Shown piece after piece: positions 56,603 through 64,000 of a stretch of 64,000 nt of DNA. The position numbers and the translations under genes are program-made. The stretch spans positions 62,001-126,000 of the forward strand of contig CAZGXI010000008.1 in assembly GCA_964529715.1 (NCBI GenBank), written 5' to 3'. The notes beneath the pieces were generated by a model. That model made no database searches. It saw nothing but the letters and a program-made list of their open reading frames with translations, and was not told where the DNA came from. This DNA is from CAZGXI01 sp964529715 (GTDB lineage: Bacteria; Chloroflexota; Anaerolineae; Aggregatilineales; Ch27). Every line of letters starts with the position of its first letter. Position 1 is the stretch's first letter.

Positions 56603-58044
56603 CCGACCAACAACGCGCTTCCCTGCTCCCGAACCTCCCAGCCTGGCTACCACCGCTGATCGATGCCGTTGGTATTGTGGCCGCCTTCCTGCTGGCCTAT
56701 TACGTGCGCTACACGCTGCAATGGCTGCGTCCGGTGGGCGAGGCCAACCGGGCGCCTTTCGACCCGTTCGTCGGCTATACGCTGCTGTTCGCCGCCTGGA
56801 TGATCTTCTCTTTGCAGCCGCGCGGCCTGTATCGCCACGTGCGCGGGCGGACCTGGGGCAGCGAAGCCGTTGCCATCGGCAACGCCGCGACCAACGCCCT
56901 GGTCGTGGTGATGGGCGTGAGCTTCTTCTTGCAGCCGCTGGTTTTCTCGCGCCTGCTGCTGGTCTACGGCGCGGTGTTCTCCGTGATCTTCCTGGCGGCA
57001 CTGCGACTGATCTACCGGGCGATACGCGCCCAGCTGCGGCAGCGCGGCATCGGCGTGGAGCGTGTGCTGGTCCTGGGCGCGGGCGAGGTCGGGCGGGCGG
57101 TGATGCGCAACATCCTGGCGCGGCCCGACCTGGGGTTACAGGTCGTGGGCTTTCTGGACGACGACCCCGACCGCAGCATGTCGGACATCGGGCGGCTGCG
57201 CGCGCTGGGCAGCTTTTCCAACCTGCTCCCGGTGTTGGAAGAGGAACAGGTCAATCTGGTAATTATCACCCTGCCCTGGGACCGTCATACGCAAATCCTC
57301 AATATCGTGCGCGCCTGCGAGCACCGGGACGTGCAGGTGCGCGTCGTGCCAGACCTGTTCCAACTGAATTTGAGCCAGGTGCAGGTGGAAAATCTGGAAG
57401 GCATCCCTCTACTGGGTGTCAAAGCTCAGGTGAGCATCCAATCCAGCGGGCGCATCCTCAAGCGGATGATGGACATCGGTGTGGCGCTGCTGTCGGCGCC
57501 GTTCTGGCTGCCGCTGTTCGGCCTGATCGCCCTGGCGATCCGGCTGGAGGGGCCGGGGCCGATCTTCTACCGCCAGTCGCGCATCGGGCAGAACGGGCGG
57601 CCTTTTCAGGTGTGGAAGTTCCGTAGCATGGTTCCCAATGCCGACGCCCTCAAGGCAGAACTGATCGCTGCACACGGGCTTGATCCGCGACATCCCAAGA
57701 TCAGGAATGACCCGCGCGTAACTAAGGTCGGGCGCATCATCCGCCGCCTGAGCCTGGATGAGCTGCCGCAGGTGTTGAACATCCTGCGCGGCGACATGAG
57801 CCTGGTCGGGCCGCGCCCCCCGACGCCAGATGAGGTACAGCTTTATGAACCCTGGCACCGCCAACGCCTGCAAATCCCCGGCGGCCTAACCGGCCTGTGG
57901 CAGGTGAGTGGGCGCAGCGATGTGCCGTTCGAGGAGATGGTGTTGCTAGACCTGTACTACATCGAGAACTGGTCGCTGCTGCTGGACATGCAGATCATCC
58001 TGCGCACGATCCCGCATGTGCTGTTCGGACGCGGGGCGTATTGA
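56599..58044 (+). CDS. exopolysaccharide polyprenyl-phosphate sugar-1-phosphate transferase
   Basis: 481 residues from GTG 56599 (GTGA overlap). N-terminal four or five TM segments (about 15-140), a Rossmann-like CoA-binding-3 domain (VLVLGAGEVGRAVMRNIL), then a single TM (RMMDIGVALLSAPFWLPLFGLIALAI) and the bacterial sugar transferase domain with GPIFYRQSRIGQNGRPFQVWKFRSM, LDELPQVLNILRGDMSLVGPRP and GLTGLWQVSGRS. These are the family signatures of WbaP/CpsE/GumD-type initiating transferases that start repeat-unit assembly on undecaprenyl phosphate. It is coupled with a GT4 gene, as in a glycan locus. Confidence 0.92.
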   Translation: MTDQQRASLLPNLPAWLPPLIDAVGIVAAFLLAYYVRYTLQWLRPVGEANRAPFDPFVGYTLLFAAWMIFSLQPRGLYRHVRGRTWGSEAVAIGNAATNALVVVMGVSFFLQPLVFSRLLLVYGAVFSVIFLAALRLIYRAIRAQLRQRGIGVERVLVLGAGEVGRAVMRNILARPDLGLQVVGFLDDDPDRSMSDIGRLRALGSFSNLLPVLEEEQVNLVIITLPWDRHTQILNIVRACEHRDVQVRVVPDLFQLNLSQVQVENLEGIPLLGVKAQVSIQSSGRILKRMMDIGVALLSAPFWLPLFGLIALAIRLEGPGPIFYRQSRIGQNGRPFQVWKFRSMVPNADALKAELIAAHGLDPRHPKIRNDPRVTKVGRIIRRLSLDELPQVLNILRGDMSLVGPRPPTPDEVQLYEPWHRQRLQIPGGLTGLWQVSGRSDVPFEEMVLLDLYYIENWSLLLDMQIILRTIPHVLFGRGAY

Positions 58045-58141
58045 AAACCGGCGCAACGAAATGGAATAGCCCGCGTAAAGATTAGCAAGAACCGGGCAGG
58101 GCTATCCTGCCAAAATAGGTCTTTTCAGGAGCAGTGGAACA

Positions 58142-58441
58142 ATGCGCACCGATCAGAATCCCTCGGAAAATGCCCCGGACCGCCCGGCGCCTTCGATGTT
58201 GCAAAAGGTTGCCGTCGGCGCTATCATGGCCGTCGCGGGTCTGTATCTGCTCAACCCCGGCGCGGGCGTTATCGACCTCATCCCAGATGTGATCCCCGTG
58301 CTGGGCAATCTGGACGAAGCCAGCGCCGTCGCCATCCTGATCAGTGGCCTCAACTATTTCGGCGTCAACACCGGCTGGCTGACGGGCATCTTTGGGCCGG
58401 GGATGCGCAAGGCCAAGCGCAAGCGCGAGGAAAGGGAATAG
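58142..58441 (+). CDS. DUF1232 (YkvA-like) small protein, copy 1
   Basis: 99 residues. The core MAVAGLYLLNPGAGVIDLIPDVIPVLGNLDEASAVAILISGLNYFGV is the DUF1232 motif (a hydrophobic helix, then IPD-x-IPV-x-G-x-LD). The last residues are basic. Function unknown. A second member is at 58585. Confidence 0.78.
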   Translation: MRTDQNPSENAPDRPAPSMLQKVAVGAIMAVAGLYLLNPGAGVIDLIPDVIPVLGNLDEASAVAILISGLNYFGVNTGWLTGIFGPGMRKAKRKREERE

Positions 58442-58584
58442 TCTGGCCCTAAGTAAGCGCGAAAAACTGCGGCAGAAACTCCACGATCACCTTGCCGATG
58501 CCATTATACAAGACGTGCAGATTCCGCAGATCCCTCGTCATGACTACTGCGTGGACCTGTACTGACACGACTTGAGGCAACGTG

Positions 58585-58908
58585 ATGTCCCCTTCAAACC
58601 ATCCATCGCAATCACCGGTCGGCGAGGCAATCAGGAGCATGCTCGTCGGCGCGGTGATGTGTGTCGCCCTGCTGTACCTTATCAATCCCACGCTCGGCGT
58701 TTTCGAATTCTTGCCCGATAACCTGCCCCTGATCGGCAACCTGGATGACGGCGCGGCAGCGGCGCTGATCCTGGGCGGACTGCGCTACTTCGGCATTGAC
58801 CTCCTGGGTCTGTTCAATCAGAGTCCGACGCAGAAGGTCGTCCGGCGCAGGCGCGTTCGTCCGCGCACCGTCGTGCAGCGCGACGCGCTTGAGGATCGCC
58901 AGAACTGA
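58585..58908 (+). CDS. DUF1232 (YkvA-like) small protein, copy 2
   Basis: 107 residues from ATG 58585 with GAGG at 58573-58576; a GTG three bases before could be used instead. The same core as copy 1: VMCVALLYLINPTLGVFEFLPDNLPLIGNLDDGAAAALILGGLRYFGI, and a basic C-terminus with RRRRVRPR. The two are paralogues by tandem duplication. The DUF4230 gene follows after 9 bases. Confidence 0.78.
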   Translation: MSPSNHPSQSPVGEAIRSMLVGAVMCVALLYLINPTLGVFEFLPDNLPLIGNLDDGAAAALILGGLRYFGIDLLGLFNQSPTQKVVRRRRVRPRTVVQRDALEDRQN

Positions 58909-58917
58909 GGAGGCGTC

Positions 58918-59778
58918 ATGTCGCAGCAAACACCCGCTGAGCCGCGCGAACTTCGACCCGGCCCCCAGGTCGCGGCTGTCGCCCGGCCCATTCCAGAGGC
59001 CGAGGACGGGTACGAGGAGTACGAAGTCGAAGCCCCCGCCAGAAGAGGCAACTGCCTCTGGTTCGTTGCCGGTTCGATGGGCTGCGTGGTCTTGCTTTGC
59101 ATCGTGATCGCCGCACCGATCATCTTTGGCATGAACACGCTGGGCGGTCTTTGGAACGGCATCATCGGTCTTTTCAGCCCGCAATCTGCCACCGCCGCCA
59201 TCGCCAACACGCGGACCATCGTGCAGGGCATCCAGACGATGGGCCAACTGGTGACAATCGGCGTCGAACTGGCGAAAGCGGACATCAGCGTCAGTGTGCG
59301 CCAGGGTCCGCTGGGCACAAGCAGCTTCACGGTCGATCACGTCGCCCAGGGCGCTGTCGAGGCGGGAATCGATCTGTCGGGCATCACCGAGGCAGACGTA
59401 CAACACGACGAGGCGAACAACACCTATACCGTCACGCTGCCCCCTGCCCGGCTCACCAGTTGTCGCGTGGACTACATTCGGCAGTACGGATACTCCGGCA
59501 CCATCCTGCCGGTTGATCGGGATGCCGCCCGCGTCCTGGCGGGCTACGTCGCCCTGCGGGACTTCCGCGATACGGCGCTTGAGGGCGGCATTCTGGAGCG
59601 CGCGCAGCAGCAGGCACAGCTTGTCTTGGGGAACTTCGTCCGCGCGCTCACCGGCAGCCAACAGGTCATCATCAACTTCCGGGCGGATGCAGAAGCACTC
59701 CTACCGTCCTCCTGTGATCCAGAGCCGCCACCCGAATGGGTCTACATCCCTGAGGATAACGTCTGGACACGTCGCTGA
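58918..59778 (+). CDS. DUF4230 membrane protein, copy 1
   Basis: 286 residues. The first 45 are acidic; one TM helix (about 48-72, LWFVAGSMGCVVLLCIVIAAPIIFG). The outer domain is DUF4230: TRTIVQGIQTMGQLVTIGVELAKADISVSVRQG, VAQGAVEAGIDLSGI, YTVTLPPARLTSCRVDYI and DFRDTALEGGILERAQQQAQLVLGNFVRALTG. The domain is uncharacterised. A second copy follows at once. Confidence 0.78.
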   Translation: MSQQTPAEPRELRPGPQVAAVARPIPEAEDGYEEYEVEAPARRGNCLWFVAGSMGCVVLLCIVIAAPIIFGMNTLGGLWNGIIGLFSPQSATAAIANTRTIVQGIQTMGQLVTIGVELAKADISVSVRQGPLGTSSFTVDHVAQGAVEAGIDLSGITEADVQHDEANNTYTVTLPPARLTSCRVDYIRQYGYSGTILPVDRDAARVLAGYVALRDFRDTALEGGILERAQQQAQLVLGNFVRALTGSQQVIINFRADAEALLPSSCDPEPPPEWVYIPEDNVWTRR

Positions 59779-59809
59779 ACCTGCGCCTGTCTTGACGACG
59801 AAAGGATGA

Positions 59810-60682
59810 ATGCCCATGCAGCCCGATCACTCCGAACCCCACCCGATCCAAAACCGCCCCCAACAGCCGCTGAGCAGTGCTGACCGTTCCTGCCTGTGGG
59901 GGTTGCTCGGCGCGTTCGGATGCCTGGTCGTCCTGATCGCCCTGCTGGGGATCGCAGCAGCCACCGGCGTGACCGTCGTGACCGAAGCCATTGCCGCCGT
60001 GCGCGAGCAGCTTGCGCCCTCTACCGCAACGCCGGCGCCACTGCCGACCGCCACCCCAACCGGCACGTTCATCCCGACCGCTACCCCGACCCTGACGCCT
60101 TCGCCCACGCCGGACTACACCCGGCCCATTACCCAGAGCGTACAATTGTTGGGACAGTTGGTCAGCGTAAGCTGGCAGCTTGCAGAAGCCCAGATCGGGG
60201 TCAGTGTTCGCCAGGGCGTTCTGGATGCGTGCAGCTTTTCCAACCAGCATGTGGCGGAGGGGACGATAGAGGCAGGCATCGATCTGACCGGGTTCGCCGC
60301 CTCGGATGTGCAATACGATCCGGCGAGCGACACGTACACCATCACCCTGCCCGCGCCGCAGTTGACCAGTTGCCGCGTAGACGACATCCAGCAGTACAGC
60401 GGGTCGGTGTCGCTCTGCGGCGTCAACCGCGACGACGCGCGCCGCCTGGCGCAATACATCGCCGTCAACGGCTTCCGCGACGACGCTCTGGAACGTGGCA
60501 TCCTGAGCCGCGCGCAGCAGCAGGCCAGCTTTGTCATCGCCAATTTCGTGCGCGCCCTCACCGGCAGCAACGTCCAGGTCGTCTTCCGGTCCGACCAGCC
60601 AGCCCTGCCCGATTCTTGCCAGCCCGAAATCCCCGATGGCTGGGTCTATGACGCGGAGGCAAACGCCTGGACGCGGCCCTGA
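59810..60682 (+). CDS. DUF4230 membrane protein, copy 2
   Basis: 290 residues from ATG 59810 with GAAAGG upstream. One TM helix (about 28-52), then a Thr/Pro linker (about 70-100) and a DUF4230 domain: ITQSVQLLGQLVSVSWQLAEAQIGVSVRQG, VAEGTIEAGIDLTGF, YTITLPAPQLTSCRVDDI and GFRDDALERGILSRAQQQASFVIANFVRALTG. It aligns along its length with copy 1 at about half identity, so the duplication is old. Confidence 0.78.
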   Translation: MPMQPDHSEPHPIQNRPQQPLSSADRSCLWGLLGAFGCLVVLIALLGIAAATGVTVVTEAIAAVREQLAPSTATPAPLPTATPTGTFIPTATPTLTPSPTPDYTRPITQSVQLLGQLVSVSWQLAEAQIGVSVRQGVLDACSFSNQHVAEGTIEAGIDLTGFAASDVQYDPASDTYTITLPAPQLTSCRVDDIQQYSGSVSLCGVNRDDARRLAQYIAVNGFRDDALERGILSRAQQQASFVIANFVRALTGSNVQVVFRSDQPALPDSCQPEIPDGWVYDAEANAWTRP

Positions 60683-60688
60683 GACGCC

Positions 60689-60736
60689 GGGGACTCAAGT
60701 CCCCGCCTACGAGGGAAAAGCCCGCTTCAGCGGGCT
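60689..60736. repeat. paired palindromes
   Basis: GGGGACT-ca-AGTCCCC (60689-60704) and AGCCCGCTTCAGCGGGCT (60719-60736), 14 bases apart, in the gap between the DUF4230 gene and the convergent rho gene. The same paired form is seen at 51065-51116. Confidence 0.7.
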
Positions 60737-60805
60737 GAAGACTTGCCTCAACAAGCAAGACGTATTTTTGATGACCTTTGCCGGTCGCTTTGATGCCTGC
60801 CGCTT

Positions 60806-62080
60806 TTACCCCCGGCCCAGCATGGAGAGGAATTCTTCGTTGCTGTCGGTGCGGCGAAGCTGCTGCAAAAGCTGCTCGGTCGCGCCGACGATGCCCATGC
60901 CCTCGCCATTGGGCGGGTCTTCCTCCAGATGGGCAACCATACGGCGCATCAGCCACACCCGCTGAAGCACATCGGGGCCGAGCAGCAATTCTTCGCGGCG
61001 GGTACTGCTGCGCTCGATGTTGAAAGCCGGGAAGATGCGGCGCTCCTGAAGCGTGCGGTTCAGGTGCAGCTCCATGTTGCCCGTGCCCTTGAACTCCTCG
61101 TAGATCACATCGTCCATACGGCTGCCGGTATCAACCAGGCAGGTAGCGACGATGGTCAAACTGCCGCCCTCCTCCACATTACGCGCCGCGCCGAAGAAGC
61201 GCTTGGGTGGGTACAGCGCCGAGGGGTCCAGGCCGCCGGTCAGGGTGCGCCCACTGGGGGGAACCACCAGGTTATAGGCGCGCGCCAGGCGCGTGATGCT
61301 GTCTAGCATGATCACCACATGCTGCCCGCTTTCCACCAGCCGCTTGGCCCGTTCCAACGCCATTTCCGCCACGCGCACATGGTGCTGCACCGGCTCGTCG
61401 AAGGTTGAACTGACCACTTCGGCCTCGACCGAACGGTCCATATCGGTCACTTCTTCGGGCCGTTCGCCGATCAGTGTGACCATCAGGTGCACGTCGGGGT
61501 AATTCTCGCTGATCGCGTTTGCCACTTCCTTGAGGATGGTCGTCTTGCCGGCTTTGGGCGGGCTGACGATCAGGCCGCGCTGCCCGCGTCCAATCGGCGC
61601 GATCAGGTTAATCAGGCGCGTGCTGAGGATGCGCGGGCTGGTTTCCAGGTTGTACATCTGAGTCGGGAAAATGGCCGTCAGCGACTCGAAGTTCGGGCGG
61701 TTCTTGATCTGTTCCGGACTCTGGCCGTTGATCGCCTCAACGCGCAGCAGGCCGTAGTACTTTTCCGAATCCTTCGGCGGGCGCACCTGGCCGATCACCA
61801 TATCGCCGGTGCGCAGGTTAAAGCGCTTGATCTGCGTCTGAGAAACGTAAATATCTTCCGGGCCGGGCAGATAGGTGCTGGCCCGCAAGAAACCGATGCC
61901 GTCTTCAATGATTTCCAGAATGCCACCGCGCAGTTGGTAGCCCTGTTTTTCCGCTTTGTCGCGCAGCAGGCGCAGAATAAGTTCGCTTTTCTTGAGACGA
62001 CTGTAGCCGAGAATCCCGGCTTCCTGCGCAATGCGGCGCAGTTCGCCGAGAGTCTTTTTCTCCAGGTCTGCAATATCCAT
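60806..62080 (-). CDS. rho: transcription termination factor Rho
   Basis: 424 residues from ATG 62078-62080 with GGAG nine bases upstream (a GTG at 62134 is possible but lacks a ribosome site and family similarity). N-terminal Rho-N: ADLEKKTLGELRRIAQEAGI; RNA-binding cold-shock-like domain about 50-125 (GFLRASTYLPGPEDIYVSQTQIKRFNLRTGD). ATPase: SPPKAGKTTIL (P-loop), TLIGERPEEVTDM, LDSITRLARAYN, and the Q- and R-loops with GGSLTIVATCLVDTGSRMDDVIYEEFKGTGN. A complete ring helicase of ordinary length. The long 5' region on this strand may hold autoregulatory sequence. Confidence 0.96.
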   Translation of the reverse strand: MDIADLEKKTLGELRRIAQEAGILGYSRLKKSELILRLLRDKAEKQGYQLRGGILEIIEDGIGFLRASTYLPGPEDIYVSQTQIKRFNLRTGDMVIGQVRPPKDSEKYYGLLRVEAINGQSPEQIKNRPNFESLTAIFPTQMYNLETSPRILSTRLINLIAPIGRGQRGLIVSPPKAGKTTILKEVANAISENYPDVHLMVTLIGERPEEVTDMDRSVEAEVVSSTFDEPVQHHVRVAEMALERAKRLVESGQHVVIMLDSITRLARAYNLVVPPSGRTLTGGLDPSALYPPKRFFGAARNVEEGGSLTIVATCLVDTGSRMDDVIYEEFKGTGNMELHLNRTLQERRIFPAFNIERSSTRREELLLGPDVLQRVWLMRRMVAHLEEDPPNGEGMGIVGATEQLLQQLRRTDSNEEFLSMLGRG

Positions 62081-62634
62081 AGACTGGTGCTCCAATACGG
62101 GGGGGGTGTGCGGGGATTCTTGGCTCACAGACACGGTGAGTTCACACTTTCCTATTTTAGATCACACACAAGGAAACCAGTTCAAAACAGGTACATGGGC
62201 GGCACATGGCGCCCTTACATCTTATGGTCGTCTGGGAGAGAATGCAAGTTGGGTACCGCTAGCGGAACTGTGGCGCATGGTGACGCAGAGGGACCGCATC
62301 CCTTACTACTATAGCACAGCTTTGCTGGGTGTGCAAACCCAATTCGACCGCAGCATACCTTTGCCTTTTTTACCGCCCAGGACGCCCGGAGCGCAAAAGA
62401 TTCTTAGTGGTGCGCCGGGCAGTGCACCGGCTTTTACGGACATTCGTCAGCCGTCCCGCTGAGGAGTGCAACTTTGGCGATGCTCCCAGGGCGCACTATA
62501 ATCGCCCCCGTTTTGCAGTATCGATATCCTGATGCCTGCCTCAGGCCGTCCGGCGCGCCGGGCGATACAGGCGGGTCGTTTTGGTTGAATGCCGCCGGCT
62601 AACCGCCGACTGCGATTTCAAAGGAGCATTATAC
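62081..62634. other. divergent intergenic region of rho and UDP-sugar dehydrogenase
   Basis: 554 bases between two divergent genes. It holds a TATAAT -10 box (62497-62502) for the plus-strand gene, and a weak GCCGG-(8)-CCGGC-TTTT hairpin (62414-62435). Apparent ORFs are shadows. Rho's leader (62081-62134) encodes no recognised peptide on the minus strand. Confidence 0.55.
62497..62502 (+). promoter_or_regulatory. -10 box of the nucleotide-sugar dehydrogenase gene
   Basis: TATAAT with TTTGGC 18 bases earlier (62473-62478, weak). The start codon is 133 bases further on. Confidence 0.5.
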
Positions 62635-63948
62635 ATGAGTCGAGAAACGCTGCTGCAAAAACTGCGCGACCGCACCGCGCAGGTGGGCATTGTGGGCATG
62701 GGCTACGTGGGCCTGCCGCTGGCCGTCGAATTTGCCGAGGCTGGTCTCCACGTGCTGGGCATGGACCTGATCCCGGAAAAGGTAGACATGCTCAACCGGG
62801 GCGAAAGCTACATCATTGATGTGCCCACCGAGCAGGTCGCCCGGCTGCACCAGGCCGGGCTGCTGCGCGCCACCACCCGCTATGAAGACTTGGCCCCGAT
62901 GGACGCGATCCTGATCTGTGTGCCCACGCCGCTGCGCAAGACCAAAGACCCCGACATGTCGTTCATCTATACCGCGACCGAGGGCGTCGCCAAAATCGTC
63001 CACAAGGACCTGGTGATCTCCCTGGAAAGCACCACCTACCCCGGCACGACCGAAGAAGTGTTGGTGCCGCTGCTGGCGACCGATCACGGCCTCAAGGTCG
63101 GCGAGGACATCTTCATCGCCTTCTCGCCGGAGCGCGTCGATCCAGGCAACCCCACCTACGGCGTGCGCAACACCCCCAAAGTCGTGGGCGGTGTGACACC
63201 TGCCTGTGTGGAAATCGCCGCGACGCTTTACAGCGCCGCCTGCGACCGTGTGATCCCCGTCTCCTCCACCCAGGCCGCCGAGATGGTCAAGTTGCTGGAA
63301 AACACCTTCCGCGCGGTGAACATCGGCCTGGTCAATGAGATGGCGATCATGTGCAACAAGTTGGGCGTCAACGTCTGGGAGGTCATCGAGGCGGCAGCCA
63401 GCAAGCCCTTCGGCTTCATGCCGTTCTATCCCGGCCCCGGCCTGGGCGGGCACTGCATCCCCATCGACCCGCTGTACCTGAGCTGGAAGCTCAAGGCGCT
63501 CAATTACAACGCCCGTTTCATCGAACTCGCCAGCGAGATCAACACCTCGATGCCCTATTACGTCATCAATCGCGTGGCCGATGCGCTTAACGACGACCGT
63601 AAGTCGATACGCGGCAGCCAGATTGTGGTGCTGGGCGTGGCCTACAAGCGCGACATCGACGACGTGCGCGAAAGCCCCGCCCTAGACATCATTCACCTGC
63701 TGGAAGAAAAGGGTGCAACAGTCTGTTATCACGACCCGTTCGTGGAGTCGGTGCGGCTAGAAGGCGACCGCGTGGCGCACAGCCAGCCCCTCACCACTGA
63801 CCTGCTGCGCAGCGCGGACTGCGTGGTGTGGGTAACAGACCACAGTCAGATTGACCGACAATTCCTGTTGGACAACGCCCGCCTGGTAGTCGATACGCGC
63901 AACGCCACCAAAGGCTACCGTGGCAAGGCGCGCGTAGTCGGGCTGTAG
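62635..63948 (+). CDS. UDP-N-acetyl-D-glucosamine 6-dehydrogenase-like (nucleotide-sugar dehydrogenase)
   Basis: 437 residues from ATG 62635 with AAGGAG at 62620-62625. N-terminal NAD domain: VGIVGMGYVGLPLAVEFAEAGLHVLGMD (G-x-G-Y-V-G). Middle domain has the catalytic Cys in GPGLGGHCIPIDPLY and ESTTYPGTTEE. C-terminal UDP-binding domain: VLGVAYKRDIDDVRESPALDI. These are the WbpA/WecC type, oxidising the C6 of UDP-GlcNAc to the uronic acid for surface polysaccharides. Fits the glycan genes nearby, though it stands in a separate unit. Confidence 0.93.
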   Translation: MSRETLLQKLRDRTAQVGIVGMGYVGLPLAVEFAEAGLHVLGMDLIPEKVDMLNRGESYIIDVPTEQVARLHQAGLLRATTRYEDLAPMDAILICVPTPLRKTKDPDMSFIYTATEGVAKIVHKDLVISLESTTYPGTTEEVLVPLLATDHGLKVGEDIFIAFSPERVDPGNPTYGVRNTPKVVGGVTPACVEIAATLYSAACDRVIPVSSTQAAEMVKLLENTFRAVNIGLVNEMAIMCNKLGVNVWEVIEAAASKPFGFMPFYPGPGLGGHCIPIDPLYLSWKLKALNYNARFIELASEINTSMPYYVINRVADALNDDRKSIRGSQIVVLGVAYKRDIDDVRESPALDIIHLLEEKGATVCYHDPFVESVRLEGDRVAHSQPLTTDLLRSADCVVWVTDHSQIDRQFLLDNARLVVDTRNATKGYRGKARVVGL

Positions 63949-63971
63949 TTCCCCCCTAAATCCATTTTCCG

Positions 63972-64000
63972 ACAGGGGCACGGTATGTCCGTGTCCCTGT
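63972..64000. repeat. GGGGCACGG-type dispersed palindrome at window edge
   Basis: ACAGGGGCACGG-tatgt-CCGTG-TCCCTGT, a stem with one bulged base, just after the dehydrogenase gene and cut by the window end. It nearly repeats the opposite strand of 49018-49042. It may act as a transcript end; the following bases are not visible. Confidence 0.55.

Noticed and set aside
62414..62435. GCCGG...CCGGC-TTTT hairpin in the rho/UDP-sugar dehydrogenase gap
   Set aside because: Short stem; no gene to terminate on the plus strand; might be an attenuator of the dehydrogenase leader but no evidence.
1..64000. CRISPR arrays, tRNA and rRNA genes, integrases and transposases
   Set aside because: I looked on both strands; no spaced direct repeats of CRISPR type, no cloverleaf with the T-loop GTTCRANNC in position, no rRNA-conserved segment and no IS transposase motif was seen. 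Short palindromes are treated as dispersed repeats.

Overview
The window is about 64 kb of GC-rich (roughly 60-65% by eye) bacterial chromosome. It carries many small transcription units on both strands and no phage, integrase, transposase, rRNA, tRNA or CRISPR. The gene set suggests a filament-forming or envelope-rich member of the Chloroflexota (Anaerolineae-like). It combines a small 4.5S-type SRP RNA, many secreted or lipoprotein genes with Thr/Pro-rich linkers, GT4 glycosyltransferases, PPC and SH3 domain secreted proteins, and many short dispersed palindromes. That taxonomic placement is inference; no marker gene was searched.

Layout. 1-5129 (minus strand): two tandem phosphodiester-glycosidase-like proteins, a DUF2283 / frameshifted DUF4258 pair, and a large FAD plus Fe-S D-lactate/glycolate dehydrogenase-like enzyme. 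5411-8515 (plus): GIY-YIG/DUF123, GNAT, DUF89/ARMT1-like and NUDIX genes. 8580-19111 (mostly minus): a pair of small STAS-like paralogues, a DsbA-cyclophilin fusion lipoprotein, a VWA-FHA protein, a 1097-residue secreted protein with three PPC repeats, and a G5/3D-domain protein. The SRP RNA lies at 19190-19303. 19369-28035: acyltransferase, alpha/beta hydrolase, membrane mannosyltransferase, radical SAM/SPASM, formylglycine-generating-enzyme-like lipoprotein, GT4, and an SH3 protein with a possible SGNH hydrolase domain.

28414-36094 is the metabolic core: one tightly coupled operon hdrC-hdrB-hdrA-mvhD-mvhG-mvhA, then a hydrogenase maturation protease and a cyclic-nucleotide-binding protein without a DNA-binding domain. 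Together they would form a [NiFe] hydrogenase/heterodisulfide-reductase-like complex that takes electrons from H2 and, by homology, may bifurcate them between ferredoxin and a disulfide or other acceptor. A CRP-type palindrome sits in its likely promoter. Next come a three-PAS histidine kinase and an ABC-F protein preceded by a short leader ORF and a strong terminator, an arrangement typical of antibiotic-responsive attenuation.

40214-50147 holds envelope genes, an MFS transporter, a GT4-HEAT-methyltransferase-flippase run, and then the most unusual gene: a TIR domain fused to a family-4-type uracil-DNA glycosylase domain that has lost all four Fe-S cysteines (47580-48668). It is divergent from a small basic protein gene, with a perfect palindrome between them. 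50477-64000 contains a Clp-N-only protein, LysE, a ferritin-like protein, a Flp-pilin-like protein, a TPR membrane protein, GT4 plus polyprenyl-phosphate sugar transferase, doubled DUF1232 and doubled DUF4230 genes, Rho, and a UDP-sugar dehydrogenase.

A family of palindromic repeats recurs throughout. Three copies of one type (core CCCTCTCCC...GGGAGAGGG) lie inside genes in frame, including one that supplies the start codon region of the hydrogenase protease.
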